The notes: generated by a model not told the origin, from the sequence alone. A stretch of DNA of 61,321 bases from a bacterium (GCA_030698385.1 JAUYLZ010000052.1:1-61321); one strand, 5' to 3'. Positions 43,997 through 53,020 are shown, counted from the first letter of the stretch. Numbers and translations: made by a program.

Positions 43997-45229
43997 ATGA
44001 AAACAAAAAGGCGAATAAAATTTTTACTAGTATTGGCGGCTTTAATTTTTGCGTTGCCATCCAACACAGTCGGCCAAAGCGGTACCAGCGGTTCTATTAG
44101 TGATGAAATTACCGCTTTAAACGAAGAAATCCGCGACCGGCAGAAAGATATAGACGCGATTCAAGAAAAACAAGAGTATTACAAAAAAGAAATCAGAGCC
44201 AAAAAAGATGAACAGGCAACTTTAAAAAATCAGATATCGGTATTGGATAGCACTATCTCAAACACAGAGTTAAAGATTGAAGAAACGCAAATTGATATTG
44301 ATAAGACTGCCTTGGAAGTAAAAAAGGTGCTCTTGGAAATTGAAGCCATGGAAGATGATATTGCCAAGAAAAAAGATTATTTGGAAAAGCTTTTGCGCAA
44401 AATCGCGCAGTATGATGACGTTAATACGCTAGAAGCGCTTTTGGTTAATAAATCATTGTCAGAGTTTCTTGATCAGATTCAGTACATAAAAGACGTGAAT
44501 GGAAGTTTGGGGGAAGTCCTGGATGAAGTTAAGCTGCAAAAAGTTGATCTTGAAGAAAAAGAAGTTGATTTGGAAAAAAAGAAATCAGAACTTGGTGATC
44601 TAAAAAAAGAGTTGGAAGAGCGTCGCGCGGAAATTGAAGATCAGAAAATTAACAAGCAGTATATACTGGATACAACCAAGCAATCCGAAGGCGAGTACCA
44701 GAATTTATTGAACAAAGCCAAGGCTGAACAGGAGCGCGCCAACGCGGAAATTGTCAATTTTGAAAGAGAAATCCGCAAAAAGCTGGCTGAACAGCAGGGC
44801 AAAGACAAACTGCAGTTTAATGACAACGGTTTTATTTGGCCGGTGCCAAAGAATGTAGTCACGGCGTATTTTCACGATCCAGACTATCCTTATCGTTATA
44901 TTTTTGAACATCCGGCGGTTGATATTCGCGCCGGACAAGGAACGCCGATTCGCGCGGCCGCTTCCGGTTATGTGGCGCAAGCCAAAGATAACGGTTATGG
45001 CTATAGCTATATAATGATTGTGCATGGCGACGGTCTTTCCACTGTCTACGGCCATGTTTCTCGCATTGATGTTAAGCTTGATGAATTTGTCGCTCAAGGA
45101 CAAATCATTGGCGCTTCCGGTGGCATGCCGGGCACAAAAGGAGCGGGTTATCTTACATCCGGGCCTCATCTTCACTTTGAAACACGTTTGAACGGAATTC
45201 CGGTTAATCCGCTTAATTATTTACCATAG
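43997..45229 (+). CDS. Secreted coiled-coil M23 peptidase (EnvC-like)
   Basis: 410 residues. Signal peptide 1-26, a long coiled coil about 33-270, and an M23 domain about 285-405 with the zinc motifs HPAVDIRAGQGTPI and GPHLHFETR. EnvC/NlpD-type proteins cut peptidoglycan cross-bridges or activate amidases at division. All three zinc ligands seem present (the H of HPAVD with its Asp, and HLH), so this one is likely an active endopeptidase. Confidence 0.9.
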   Translation: MKTKRRIKFLLVLAALIFALPSNTVGQSGTSGSISDEITALNEEIRDRQKDIDAIQEKQEYYKKEIRAKKDEQATLKNQISVLDSTISNTELKIEETQIDIDKTALEVKKVLLEIEAMEDDIAKKKDYLEKLLRKIAQYDDVNTLEALLVNKSLSEFLDQIQYIKDVNGSLGEVLDEVKLQKVDLEEKEVDLEKKKSELGDLKKELEERRAEIEDQKINKQYILDTTKQSEGEYQNLLNKAKAEQERANAEIVNFEREIRKKLAEQQGKDKLQFNDNGFIWPVPKNVVTAYFHDPDYPYRYIFEHPAVDIRAGQGTPIRAAASGYVAQAKDNGYGYSYIMIVHGDGLSTVYGHVSRIDVKLDEFVAQGQIIGASGGMPGTKGAGYLTSGPHLHFETRLNGIPVNPLNYLP

Positions 45230-45296
45230 TTTATTGAGAAATTATCAGTAACTGCTTATTCGCAAAATACTTGATTTTTTTAACTGAAACTTTTAT

Positions 45297-45686
45297 ATGT
45301 CTGACAATGAAGCGCATGAAGTGATAATTAAAAATATTTGTGATCATGCCTGCAAAGTTTTGAAATATCCCAATTTACAAATAAAGATAATGCGCCGGCA
45401 GGGGAGTGTGAATACGAAGAAATCCTATATCATCGGTCATACCAGTTTGCGAACCGGCGTGGTAACGCTGGATGTGTACACACCGCGGCATCGCAAACCA
45501 AAGAAAGTTTCTTCCATTCTGTCCGTACTCGCGCATGAGGTCGCGCACCACCAAAAATTGCCATACCGCCAGTGGCATCGAGGCAGGTGGATTATCCGCC
45601 AGCACTACCCGCAGTTTTATAAGCAGGTGACGAAGAATATAAATAAAATGAAAAAAGACGAAATGATTGGCAAATATTTTACGTAA
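45297..45686 (+). CDS. Small HExxH zinc metalloprotease-like protein
   Basis: 129 residues with LAHEVAHHQKLPY, the HExxH zinc motif in a gluzincin/SprT-like context, followed by basic residues. No signal peptide. The overall layout resembles YgjP/WLM-type putative metallopeptidases. The substrate is unknown. Confidence 0.7.
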   Translation: MSDNEAHEVIIKNICDHACKVLKYPNLQIKIMRRQGSVNTKKSYIIGHTSLRTGVVTLDVYTPRHRKPKKVSSILSVLAHEVAHHQKLPYRQWHRGRWIIRQHYPQFYKQVTKNINKMKKDEMIGKYFT

Positions 45687-45691
45687 AAAAT

Positions 45692-45723
45692 AAACCGCAC
45701 CAGAACTACTGTGCGGTTTTATA
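45692..45723 (+). terminator. Terminator after the metalloprotease gene
   Basis: AAACCGCAC and GTGCGGTTT form a 9-bp stem with a 10-nt loop, followed by TTATA. It closes the plus-strand half of the window. Confidence 0.8.
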
Positions 45724-45748
45724 AATCGGTGGTGAGAGAGTGGAGAAA

Positions 45749-45895
45749 TTAATCAGGAAAAAAGGTTCCATACACCAACAAAGAGAAGCAGGTAACAAGA
45801 ATAAAACAAACAATAACTAAGCCAAAATTACCTAAAAAATTAAAAAATCTGCTGTCGCAAAAATTTTTGTAGCGCTTCATTAATCGCCTTTTCAT
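45749..45895 (-). CDS. 48-residue single-span membrane protein
   Basis: Opens MKRRLMKRYKNF, then one hydrophobic span (FGLVIVCFILVTCFSLLVYG) and a short outer end (TFFPD). Basic residues before the span give an N-in topology. GAGGTGG lies 3 nt from the ATG, and a good promoter lies 40 bp upstream. Function not recognised. It is the first gene on the minus-strand side. Confidence 0.7.
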   Translation of the reverse strand: MKRRLMKRYKNFCDSRFFNFLGNFGLVIVCFILVTCFSLLVYGTFFPD

Positions 45896-45935
45896 AAACC
45901 ACCTCGCAAAGTTTTTATTAAAATGTGCTAAAAAT

Positions 45936-45964
45936 ATATTAGCAGAATGAAATATTTTTGTAAA
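45936..45964 (-). promoter_or_regulatory. Promoter of the 48-residue membrane protein
   Basis: On the minus strand TTTACA (plus 45959-45964), 17 bp, TAATAT (plus 45936-45941). Confidence 0.7.
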
Positions 45965-46037
45965 GCATAAGGCGTGATTTTTTTAAAAGACTGAGTAGCA
46001 GGCTATGCTCAGGTAAGAATATTGAAAGTAAAAAAAG

Positions 46038-46063
46038 AAGGGTTCTGAATTTTCAGAACCCTT
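46038..46063 (-). terminator. Terminator of guaB
   Basis: AAGGGTTCTGA and TCAGAACCCTT form a perfect 11-bp stem with a 4-nt loop. A T-run follows on the minus strand. Confidence 0.85.
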
Positions 46064-46089
46064 TTATGTAAGAAAGAAAAAATATTATT

Positions 46090-47595
46090 TTATTGTCTGA
46101 CGCGAGGTGTCATTTGATTTTGTCCAGCAACAGTAATCAAAGAAAAAGCAGTAGGGGTATTTCCAGCTTCATGAAGTTTATCAATGTTGTATGACCCTGT
46201 GTGGGCGAAACCACCGCAGATTAATTCTTTGTCTTTGTCAATCCAACTCTTGAGCGGACCGCGGCAGGTTACGAATCCTTCCACACCCTCTTCAGCTTTT
46301 TTTCCGTGGCCGTAACGCAATGACGAGCGAGCATCAATTGCGCCTTTGGAAGCCATGCCGCGATAGGGAACCGGATCACCTTCTTTGCAGTGATGTTCTA
46401 CTGCTGAAAGGGATTCCTGGGCTGCAACCAGCCACTCACCAGCCATGCCGGCGTGTCCGCCAGCTGCAATCATTTTAACGTAGGTGCCGGTGCCGTTTAT
46501 GCTGCCGTCAGGAATAATTTCCGGAATATTTTCACATTTGTCTTGTATGCGAAGTTGTCGCATGTAGGCAAGTTCACGCACCAGTGACCACATGGGAACA
46601 CCAACTCCTGTACCCAGTGATGTCGTGCAAATTGAGCCGGAGCCAATGCCGCATTTTACCGCGTGCACGCCGATATCGGCTAGCTGATTATAGCCATCGA
46701 TGCTAGCGACATTTCCAGCTATTACCGCGGCCGAAGCGTTATTTTTTTTCACCAGTTGGACAACTTTTTGTGAGAGCTCAATGACATTGTCACAGTTACC
46801 GTGGCTGCTGTCAACAATAATAACACCAACACCCATGGTCAAAGCCTCCTCAACTCTTCTTATGTCCTCGCATTCATTAATTGCCATACCGACTAGAGGT
46901 TTCTCATTATGAAATGATGGGTTAGCCGGACGGCAATCTTTTCGAAAGTAGATACCTTTGAGTGAATGTCGGCCATTCACTAGTGGTAGTACTGAGCAGG
47001 CTGGTTCATTTAAGAGGCGATTTCTGATATCAGCGAAAGGCGTGTGAACTTCAGCAACTCGCAGATCATGAAATTTTTTCATGAACTTTTTTACCGGCTG
47101 ATCAAGATTTTCTTTAAAGGCTACATCTCTAGTAAATAGTATGCCAACTAACGTATTTTTGTCAGTGATAATGGGAATCGTGCTGAATCCGTACTCATCC
47201 AGAATTTCATGCGCTGATTCAATTTTGTCATCAGGATTGAGGGCGATTGGATTTTGGACTAAACATGGTTTGTGCTCCAGAACTTCTGAGAGCCACTGTA
47301 GCTGAATGTCAGCTTTTTTGTGTCGGTAGATAATACCGCACGCGCCAATTTCCATCAAGACTTTGCAAATATCCGGACCGCCGATGCTGTCCATGCATGC
47401 ACTGAATAAACCAAAGTTCATTTGCACCGGTCCGATTTTAGTTGATAGATTAACATCTTTGGGCGCGATGTTTGAGTAAAAGTCACGCAAGGTGACCTCA
47501 TCAAGGGTGTAGCGGGGAATGGGGGGAGGAATTGGTTTATTGAAGAAATCAGGATACATATCTTCATATACGCTCAATTCATTATACTTTTTCAT
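46090..47595 (-). CDS. guaB: IMP dehydrogenase (divergent)
   Basis: 501 residues. Oxidises IMP to XMP, the first step of GMP synthesis. A TIM barrel is interrupted by two CBS domains (about 115-225), which separates it from GMP reductase. The active-site loop reads CGIGSGSICTTSLGTGVG with the catalytic Cys, where the family has GPGSxCTTR; the Pro and Arg are both Ser here. NAD/phosphate loop DGSINGTGTYVKMIAAGG and the flap region with SLRYGHGKKAEEGVEG follow. A strong AAAGGAGG precedes the ATG. Most likely an active IMPDH of an unusual branch. Confidence 0.87.
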   Translation of the reverse strand: MKKYNELSVYEDMYPDFFNKPIPPPIPRYTLDEVTLRDFYSNIAPKDVNLSTKIGPVQMNFGLFSACMDSIGGPDICKVLMEIGACGIIYRHKKADIQLQWLSEVLEHKPCLVQNPIALNPDDKIESAHEILDEYGFSTIPIITDKNTLVGILFTRDVAFKENLDQPVKKFMKKFHDLRVAEVHTPFADIRNRLLNEPACSVLPLVNGRHSLKGIYFRKDCRPANPSFHNEKPLVGMAINECEDIRRVEEALTMGVGVIIVDSSHGNCDNVIELSQKVVQLVKKNNASAAVIAGNVASIDGYNQLADIGVHAVKCGIGSGSICTTSLGTGVGVPMWSLVRELAYMRQLRIQDKCENIPEIIPDGSINGTGTYVKMIAAGGHAGMAGEWLVAAQESLSAVEHHCKEGDPVPYRGMASKGAIDARSSLRYGHGKKAEEGVEGFVTCRGPLKSWIDKDKELICGGFAHTGSYNIDKLHEAGNTPTAFSLITVAGQNQMTPRVRQ

Positions 47596-47645
47596 TTTTT
47601 ACTTGCCTCCTTTTTGGTTTGAAAGATCAAAACTTTATTGCAAAA

Positions 47646-47674
47646 ATAATAGCATAGATTATAAAAATTGTCTA
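47646..47674 (-). promoter_or_regulatory. Promoter of guaB
   Basis: On the minus strand TAGACA (plus 47669-47674), 17 bp, TATTAT (plus 47646-47651). Confidence 0.7.
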
Positions 47675-47683
47675 GGCGGTAAT

Positions 47684-48115
47684 TTAATTTTTTAATTTAT
47701 CAATATAGTGTCTTATATCTCTGATTGAGCGTGGACAAAAACTATATTTGTCTAGCTGATTAGCCGGTACCATGGCAAAGCCGCCGCCTTCGCCCAATTT
47801 AAGTTGATGTGGGTCTAAGTTTTTGTTTACAACAAATGTGTATCTGTAAGTATTTAACTCATTGACTAAATATTCATCGAATAGTTCAATCTCATTCACT
47901 TCAAGTTGAAAGCCGGTTTCTTCCGCAAATTCGCGAATAAAGCATTCATGAGGCAGTTCGTCTGGATTATTTCCACCACCCCAAATAGCCCATTTGTATG
48001 GTTCAATTTTTGTGTTTCCATCTCTAAAAATCAACAAGAACGTTTCATTGATTGGGTTGTAGATAATCCCGCCGGCATAGAATACTTTTGGAATTTTTGT
48101 TTTATATTCAATCAT
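47684..48115 (-). CDS. Nudix hydrolase
   Basis: 143 residues with the Nudix box GGGNNPDELPHECFIREFAE followed by ETGF (G-x5-E-x7-REUxEExGU pattern, here REFAEETGF). Cleaves nucleoside-diphosphate-linked compounds. The exact substrate is not evident. Stands alone between guaB and xer. Confidence 0.85.
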   Translation of the reverse strand: MIEYKTKIPKVFYAGGIIYNPINETFLLIFRDGNTKIEPYKWAIWGGGNNPDELPHECFIREFAEETGFQLEVNEIELFDEYLVNELNTYRYTFVVNKNLDPHQLKLGEGGGFAMVPANQLDKYSFCPRSIRDIRHYIDKLKN

Positions 48116-48282
48116 GAAGTTAAAAATTTAAATTACCACCAAATTTACGCTAGGTATCAAATGTTAAAACAAAAAGCAAATAGGGGAGGATTTTTCTAAC
48201 ATTTTTTTGACGCTAGCTCTTATCAAATAAAAACCGCTATATGTCTTTGATCGTTTGTTACTGATAGTTAAGAGTTTCAAAT

Positions 48283-49263
48283 TCACTGCTTCATCTTAGC
48301 GCCGCTGTGAAATTTCCGATGGACGTCGCGCAGTTGTTTGTTGGTTACGTGAGTGTAGATTTGCGTGGTGGCGATATTGCGGTGGCCGAGAAATTCTTGC
48401 ACCAAACGCAAATCAACGCCGTTAGTTAAAAGATCGGTAGCATAGGAGTGGCGCAGAGAGTGGGGAGAGGTCATGATGGGCAGACCGGCGATTTTTACGT
48501 ACTTTTTCACTATATTTTCCACTGAGCGCACCGAAAGACGCTTATCCTCATTTTCCGGGCTATTTTTGCTATATGAGATAAACAATGCCTTATCAATGTC
48601 TTTGCGTGAATTTAGGTACTTTTTGAGCCAAAAAACAGCCCTTTGCGAGAAGTATACCGTACGAATACGGCCACCTTTGCCTTTGATGGATATTTCCAGA
48701 TATTCGGTCAAATTTTTGATTTTTATTTGTTCGCGGTCCAGTGCGACTAACTCGGCCACGCGCAGTCCGGTGGAAAATAATGTTTCAAGCAGTACCCGGT
48801 CGCGTAAGCCAATCGGGGAGTTGGTGTTTGGGGAAGACAGAAGTATTTCGAGCTGATCGAGTTTGAGATAGTTGATTTGGTGATCTTCTTTATCACGTAG
48901 TAATTTTGCCTTGTCAGACGGCAAACTCTGGACGTCGCGGTCGGCTAAGTATTTGAGTAAATTGCGAAGCGCGATGATATAGTAGTTTTGCGTAGTTTTT
49001 TTCAGAATAGGCTTGGCAGGAGAGGAGGAGGGTTTTGTCGAGCTGCCCTCGTGCGCGAGAAATGATTTGTACTCGTAGATGTGTTCGCTAGTGAGTTCGT
49101 GCGGCCGCAGGTCGGACAGATCGCAGTCTTCCAGCCAAATTTGAAATTTTTTTAAGAAGCGATAATAATTTTCCGCGGTCTTTGGAGAAAGACCTTGTTC
49201 AACCTCAAGATAGTCAAGGTATTCGGGGATGAAGTGAATGAGGTGCCGATTGCTTTTTTGCAT
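48283..49263 (-). CDS. xerD: Xer-type tyrosine recombinase
   Basis: 326 residues. N-terminal SAM-like DNA-binding domain (FIPEYLDYLEVEQGLSPKTA) and a catalytic domain with STGLRVAELVAL (Arg), KGGRIRTVYFS (Lys), SPHSLRHSYATDLL (His, Arg), EFLGHRNIATTQIYTHV (His and the nucleophile Tyr). Full length for XerC/XerD. A dif-like site lies 32 bp upstream of the start. As the only recombinase seen, it probably works alone on dif; the XerD-versus-XerC name is arbitrary. Confidence 0.9.
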   Translation of the reverse strand: MQKSNRHLIHFIPEYLDYLEVEQGLSPKTAENYYRFLKKFQIWLEDCDLSDLRPHELTSEHIYEYKSFLAHEGSSTKPSSSPAKPILKKTTQNYYIIALRNLLKYLADRDVQSLPSDKAKLLRDKEDHQINYLKLDQLEILLSSPNTNSPIGLRDRVLLETLFSTGLRVAELVALDREQIKIKNLTEYLEISIKGKGGRIRTVYFSQRAVFWLKKYLNSRKDIDKALFISYSKNSPENEDKRLSVRSVENIVKKYVKIAGLPIMTSPHSLRHSYATDLLTNGVDLRLVQEFLGHRNIATTQIYTHVTNKQLRDVHRKFHSGAKMKQ

Positions 49264-49294
49264 ACGTTGATAATTTTATGTTTCTATACTAATA

Positions 49295-49322
49295 ACTTCG
49301 CATAATGTAGATTAAGAGAAGT
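49295..49322. other. dif: dif-like chromosome dimer resolution site
   Basis: 28 bp arranged as 11-6-11: left arm ACTTCGCATAA, centre TGTAGA, right arm TTAAGAGAAGT. The reverse complement of the right arm (ACTTCTCTTAA) matches the left arm at 9 of 11 positions. Known dif sites share this layout, and the B. subtilis site also begins ACTTC. It lies next to the Xer gene at the point where gene orientation flips. Confidence 0.75.
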
Positions 49323-49370
49323 AATGTCGATAATAAAATTATAAATCCAATAACCATTTAAGTCAAGAGC

Positions 49371-49526
49371 CTATCTTATGAGCAGTCCCATTAGGTGTAT
49401 TTCTGGCACGAACAGCAGAATGATTTTTAAGATTAATAAAAATAATCCAATTATCGTTATGATTGCCAAAATCACTCCTAAAAAAAATAAAGATTTGAAC
49501 ATTCGTTCAGCTGTGCCTGAGTGCAT
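49371..49526 (-). CDS. 51-residue hydrophobic membrane protein
   Basis: Opens MHSGTAERMFKSL, followed by a long hydrophobic stretch (FFLGVILAIITIIGLFLLIL) and a second, weaker one to the end. One or two membrane spans. No good Shine-Dalgarno, so M9 could also be the start. Not recognised. Confidence 0.5.
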   Translation of the reverse strand: MHSGTAERMFKSLFFLGVILAIITIIGLFLLILKIILLFVPEIHLMGLLIR

Positions 49527-49543
49527 ATATTTATTCTTTAGTG

Positions 49544-49800
49544 AAATTAAAATTTAGAATTAGAGAGGCAGGGTATGACCTTTATAAATTTTAAGATTGC
49601 AAAATTCAATCCCCTACTACATTTTAACGAAAATTTTTGTTATCTGCAATTTACTTATTTAAATTTAAAAATTCAGACGTAGGGTAAGACCTTCTTAAAT
49701 CAAAATTGCGAATGTTAAATTACAAAATTATACAAATTTTAACTGTACACAAAATTTTAATTAAAATTTAAAAATTTAGTGGTAGGGTATGACCTTGGTT
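49544..49800 (+). repeat. Three spaced copies of an AGGGTATGACCTT repeat
   Basis: AGGGTATGACCTT at 49570-49582, AGGGTAAGACCTT at 49681-49693 and AGGGTATGACCTT at 49784-49796, i.e. 111 and 103 bp apart. Each is preceded by an AT-rich AAAATTTA-type block, so the repeated unit is about 40 bp. No gene is seen in 49527-49910. The spacing is too long and irregular for CRISPR. Function unknown; the copies lie near the dif-like site. Confidence 0.7.
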
Positions 49801-49910
49801 AAAAAATTAAAAAATGATGAATTTAGAAAATTGGCCAAAACAGGACAGTAAGGCTTCAGAAATTTTTTTTACGTTGAACAGGGAAGTCGCTATTCCCTAT
49901 TTTTTAAAAT

Positions 49911-50768
49911 TTATTTATAGTAAATTTTTTCACCAAAGCGCAAATCAATATACTCTAATTTTTTTAAGTGATCGCCTTTAACTTCTTCATCAAGCAAGGT
50001 TTTTAAGGATGTGAATTGTGAATCAAGATCGTTTTCAACGTTGAAGTGTACTACCGGTCCGTCAATAATTTTAATATCAACTGTGGTTTCCAGATTGTTT
50101 ATATAAAAAGTCCCTTCATGATCGATATGATTAATATTAAGTTTGGAAGCTAATTTGGTTGCAAAACCAAGATACTTTTGATCAATGGAAATTTTTTTTG
50201 AAAGGGAAGTTTCCTCAATCAGCGTCTCTTCCCTGTTGTTTGTCATGACAATAAAGTTTTTTATATCAATATCCAGGCTTTCAATTTTTGAAATAATATT
50301 AAGATCAGAATCAATATAGTAGTAGATATCGTCTTCAAGCCAAATAGCAGTCGCTTGTTTTTCTGTAAATGAAATAACAATTGTACCGGGCAGTTCCCTA
50401 TTTATTTTTAAATCAATGACATAATATTTTTTTAAAATTTCATTTTTTAATTGCTTTTTGCTCAGGGAAAAAATATTTTTTTGATTTAGTATGAAGAATT
50501 TTTTTTGTGCCAGCTGTTCATCTGCTATTTCTAAAATAGCAGATTGACGAATATTTTCACTGCCGATTATTTCAATATTTTTTACGTTAAAAAAATCGTG
50601 GTAGAACACAAACCACAATCCTGAGGACAGCATTAGCACCGTGAGTACTACAAATATTTTTAGCTTCCAAGATATCGTGCTGACTCGCCTTCTCCGGCGC
50701 TGAAAGAATGGGTTGCGATAGCTTCTTTGCGAATATACTCTGGTTTTGTTAGCGAATAATTTTCGCAT
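49911..50768 (-). CDS. ftsQ: FtsQ/DivIB-type division protein
   Basis: 285 residues. A very basic cytoplasmic N-terminus (QRRRRRVS), one transmembrane span (about 35-55), a POTRA domain (about 60-130, FFNVKNIEIIGSENIRQSAI) and a beta domain. FtsQ links the divisome to the cell-wall machinery. It follows serS with no gap; murB is about 8 kb away, so the wall genes are scattered here. Confidence 0.83.
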   Translation of the reverse strand: MRKLFANKTRVYSQRSYRNPFFQRRRRRVSTISWKLKIFVVLTVLMLSSGLWFVFYHDFFNVKNIEIIGSENIRQSAILEIADEQLAQKKFFILNQKNIFSLSKKQLKNEILKKYYVIDLKINRELPGTIVISFTEKQATAIWLEDDIYYYIDSDLNIISKIESLDIDIKNFIVMTNNREETLIEETSLSKKISIDQKYLGFATKLASKLNINHIDHEGTFYINNLETTVDIKIIDGPVVHFNVENDLDSQFTSLKTLLDEEVKGDHLKKLEYIDLRFGEKIYYK

Positions 50769-52070
50769 TTACTTTTTCTCAATTTTTTTTAAGCCGCTTG
50801 GCAAGTATTTATGTAAAACTTTTGGTATGTTAATGCTGCCGTCAGAGTTTTGGTTGCATTCCAAAAGCGATATTAAAACGCGCGGACTGGCAATAGCGGT
50901 ATTATTTAGCGTATGAACGTATTCTTTTTCGCCGTTATTTTTTTTATATTTAATATTCAGTCGGCGCGCTTGCCAGTCGCCAAGATTTGAAGCGCTGTGT
51001 GTTTCGCCGTAGTTATTGCGCGATGGCATCCACGACTCAATATCGAACATTTTATACTTCCCCGCTCCCATATCGCCGGTGCAGATTTGGATTACACGGT
51101 GCGGAATGTTTAATTGCTTGAGAATTGATTCGGAAATTTTTATCATTTTTTTGTGCCAGCTCTCCGATTCTTTATAATCGTTTTTGCACAAAACAAATTG
51201 CTCAACTTTTATAAATTCATGCACGCGATAGATGCCGCGCGTATCTTTGCCGTAACCGCCAATTTCACGGCGGTAGCAGGGCGAAAAGCCGAAGTATAGC
51301 TTTGGCAGTTCACTTTCTTCAAGAATTTCATTAGCATGGTAAGCGCCAATGCCGACTTCAGAGGTGCCGGCTAAATAAAGTTTATCTTTCATTATTTCGC
51401 CGGACTCTTCTTCATTGAGATTGGCGATTTCGTAGTTATCACCTTTGCCGAAAGGAAAATAGCCGGTGCCGAACAAAGCAAACTCTTTGACTATAATCGG
51501 CGGAGTGATCATATTAAAACCGGCTTTGGCCATTTTGGCAATCGCGAATTGCATCAAGGCATTCTGCAGCAACGCGCCTTCGTTTTTTAAAAAATAGCCG
51601 CGGAAGCCAGATACTTTTACGCCCCGCTCAGTATCAATGATGTCAAGGTCTTTGCCAAGACTTAAGTGATCTTTTTGTTTAAAATCAAATTTTGGAATGT
51701 CGCCCCATTTTCGCGTTTCAACATTGCCGCTTTCGTCCGGACCAACCGGCGTGCCGCGCGCCGGAATTTGCGGCGTTAGCAGCATTAAATTTTTAAACTT
51801 CGCTTCCACCTCTCTGTCTTCAGCTTCTAGTTTGGCGATTTCTTCTTTGAGGTTTTTCCCTTTGGCGATTTGTTCGTCACTCGGTCTTCCTCCTTGCGCC
51901 GCCTGCGCGAGTTTGTTTCTGTCTTCCCGCAACTCATTAATTTTTTGCTGAAGTGTTTTTCGTTCAGCATCAATTTTTAATAATTCATCAATACTTAAAT
52001 CAATACCCTTGTCAGCAACGGCTTGTTTCACTTTTTTTGAATTTTCTCTGATAAATTTTATGTCTAGCAT
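50769..52070 (-). CDS. serS: Seryl-tRNA synthetase
   Basis: 433 residues, class II. N-terminal coiled-coil arm (about 27-105) that grips the tRNA-Ser long arm, motif 2 in CYRREIGGYGKDTRGIYRVH with the EQF contact, and motif 3 near the C-terminus (NNTAIASPRVLISLLE). Normal length. Confidence 0.97.
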   Translation of the reverse strand: MLDIKFIRENSKKVKQAVADKGIDLSIDELLKIDAERKTLQQKINELREDRNKLAQAAQGGRPSDEQIAKGKNLKEEIAKLEAEDREVEAKFKNLMLLTPQIPARGTPVGPDESGNVETRKWGDIPKFDFKQKDHLSLGKDLDIIDTERGVKVSGFRGYFLKNEGALLQNALMQFAIAKMAKAGFNMITPPIIVKEFALFGTGYFPFGKGDNYEIANLNEEESGEIMKDKLYLAGTSEVGIGAYHANEILEESELPKLYFGFSPCYRREIGGYGKDTRGIYRVHEFIKVEQFVLCKNDYKESESWHKKMIKISESILKQLNIPHRVIQICTGDMGAGKYKMFDIESWMPSRNNYGETHSASNLGDWQARRLNIKYKKNNGEKEYVHTLNNTAIASPRVLISLLECNQNSDGSINIPKVLHKYLPSGLKKIEKK

Positions 52071-52166
52071 ACAGTTAGTTGAAAGTAAAATTTTTTGTCT
52101 ACAAATTATTTGAAAATGGAAAGGGGAAATAATTTTCCCCTATGAAGGATCAACGTGTTAAATATA

Positions 52167-52358
52167 TTAATTCTGAAGATTATTTAAGGCACTTTCAAGC
52201 ATGTTTTTTGTCTCACTACTGATACCTTCATTAAATACACATTGCTTTAGATAGTCCATTCTATCTGTTAGTGGCAAAGCAAAATCATTTTTCAGTAAAC
52301 ATAGCAATGCATTTCTCGTTCGGTCGTCCATAGTTCTAACTGGCCATATAAATTGCAT
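52167..52358 (-). CDS. 63-residue hypothetical protein
   Basis: A small soluble helical protein (MQFIWPVRTMDDRTRNALLC and so on), not recognised. The strong AAAGGAG 8 nt before the ATG supports it. It lies alone between the serS promoter region and the CYTH gene. Confidence 0.6.
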   Translation of the reverse strand: MQFIWPVRTMDDRTRNALLCLLKNDFALPLTDRMDYLKQCVFNEGISSETKNMLESALNNLQN

Positions 52359-52438
52359 GATGGTTCTCCTTTTAGTCTTTTATATTTTATATAACACGCA
52401 TTAAATAACAAAGGTGTTTGCTATCTAATGTTTGTTAT

Positions 52439-53017
52439 TTAATTTTTGGTAAAAGGATTTTTTGTTTTGAAAGTAATGCGCGGCGTTTTGTTATTAATCG
52501 AAGTCAGAGAAACTCCATACTTCATCTTGTATAGTTCTCCTATGGCACAGAATAACGCTTTTGAGTAGTCAAATCCTATTTTTTTGCAGACGCTTTTTAC
52601 TTTTTTTTCACTCGGTCCTTCCACCTCCACAAAAGGCTCCAGAAACGGCCACTCGTCAATGGTTAGTTCAACGCCATCAAGCATCCATAGTTCCCTTCTT
52701 GTCTCCTGATATCCCTTCCACTCGCAACCGATTTTTTTCAATAACTCAACGGTTTTTTTATAATTGTCTACCTCCAGACAAATTTCTTTTTGATCATTAA
52801 TTTTTTTGCCGTCGATAATTTTTAGACTAAAGGTAATTTTTTTGTCCGCTTCCTCTCTAACCCGCAGCCAGGCATTTCTTCTTTTATCGGGCAGAAAAAA
52901 AACATCTCTTTTTTGTAAAAACTCCGGCTTAATTAATGTTGCCTTGGCTGCCTTGAACTTTTTTCTTGCTTCAGCTTTGTCTACATCTAGAAAAGTAGCT
53001 TCGTACTCAATATCCAT
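52439..53017 (-). CDS. CYTH-domain protein (class IV adenylate cyclase/triphosphatase type)
   Basis: 192 residues. The ExE metal motif is DIEYEATFLDVD. Further strands carry conserved charged residues (WLRVREE, FSLKIIDG, VELTIDEWPFLEPFVEVEG). CYTH proteins hydrolyse triphosphates or make cAMP from ATP; this one may be a thiamine-triphosphatase-like or tripolyphosphatase enzyme. It starts 3 nt after lysS and is probably cotranscribed. Confidence 0.8.
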   Translation of the reverse strand: MDIEYEATFLDVDKAEARKKFKAAKATLIKPEFLQKRDVFFLPDKRRNAWLRVREEADKKITFSLKIIDGKKINDQKEICLEVDNYKKTVELLKKIGCEWKGYQETRRELWMLDGVELTIDEWPFLEPFVEVEGPSEKKVKSVCKKIGFDYSKALFCAIGELYKMKYGVSLTSINNKTPRITFKTKNPFTKN

Positions 53018-53020
53018 AAG

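Noticed and set aside
48283..49263. Xer recombinase as the integrase of the 20.8-29.3 kb island
   Set aside because: It is about 19 kb away, has a dif-like site beside it, and has the length and motifs of XerC/XerD.
49544..49800. Possible CRISPR array
   Set aside because: Only three repeats, gaps of about 90-100 bp of unequal length, imperfect copies and no cas genes.
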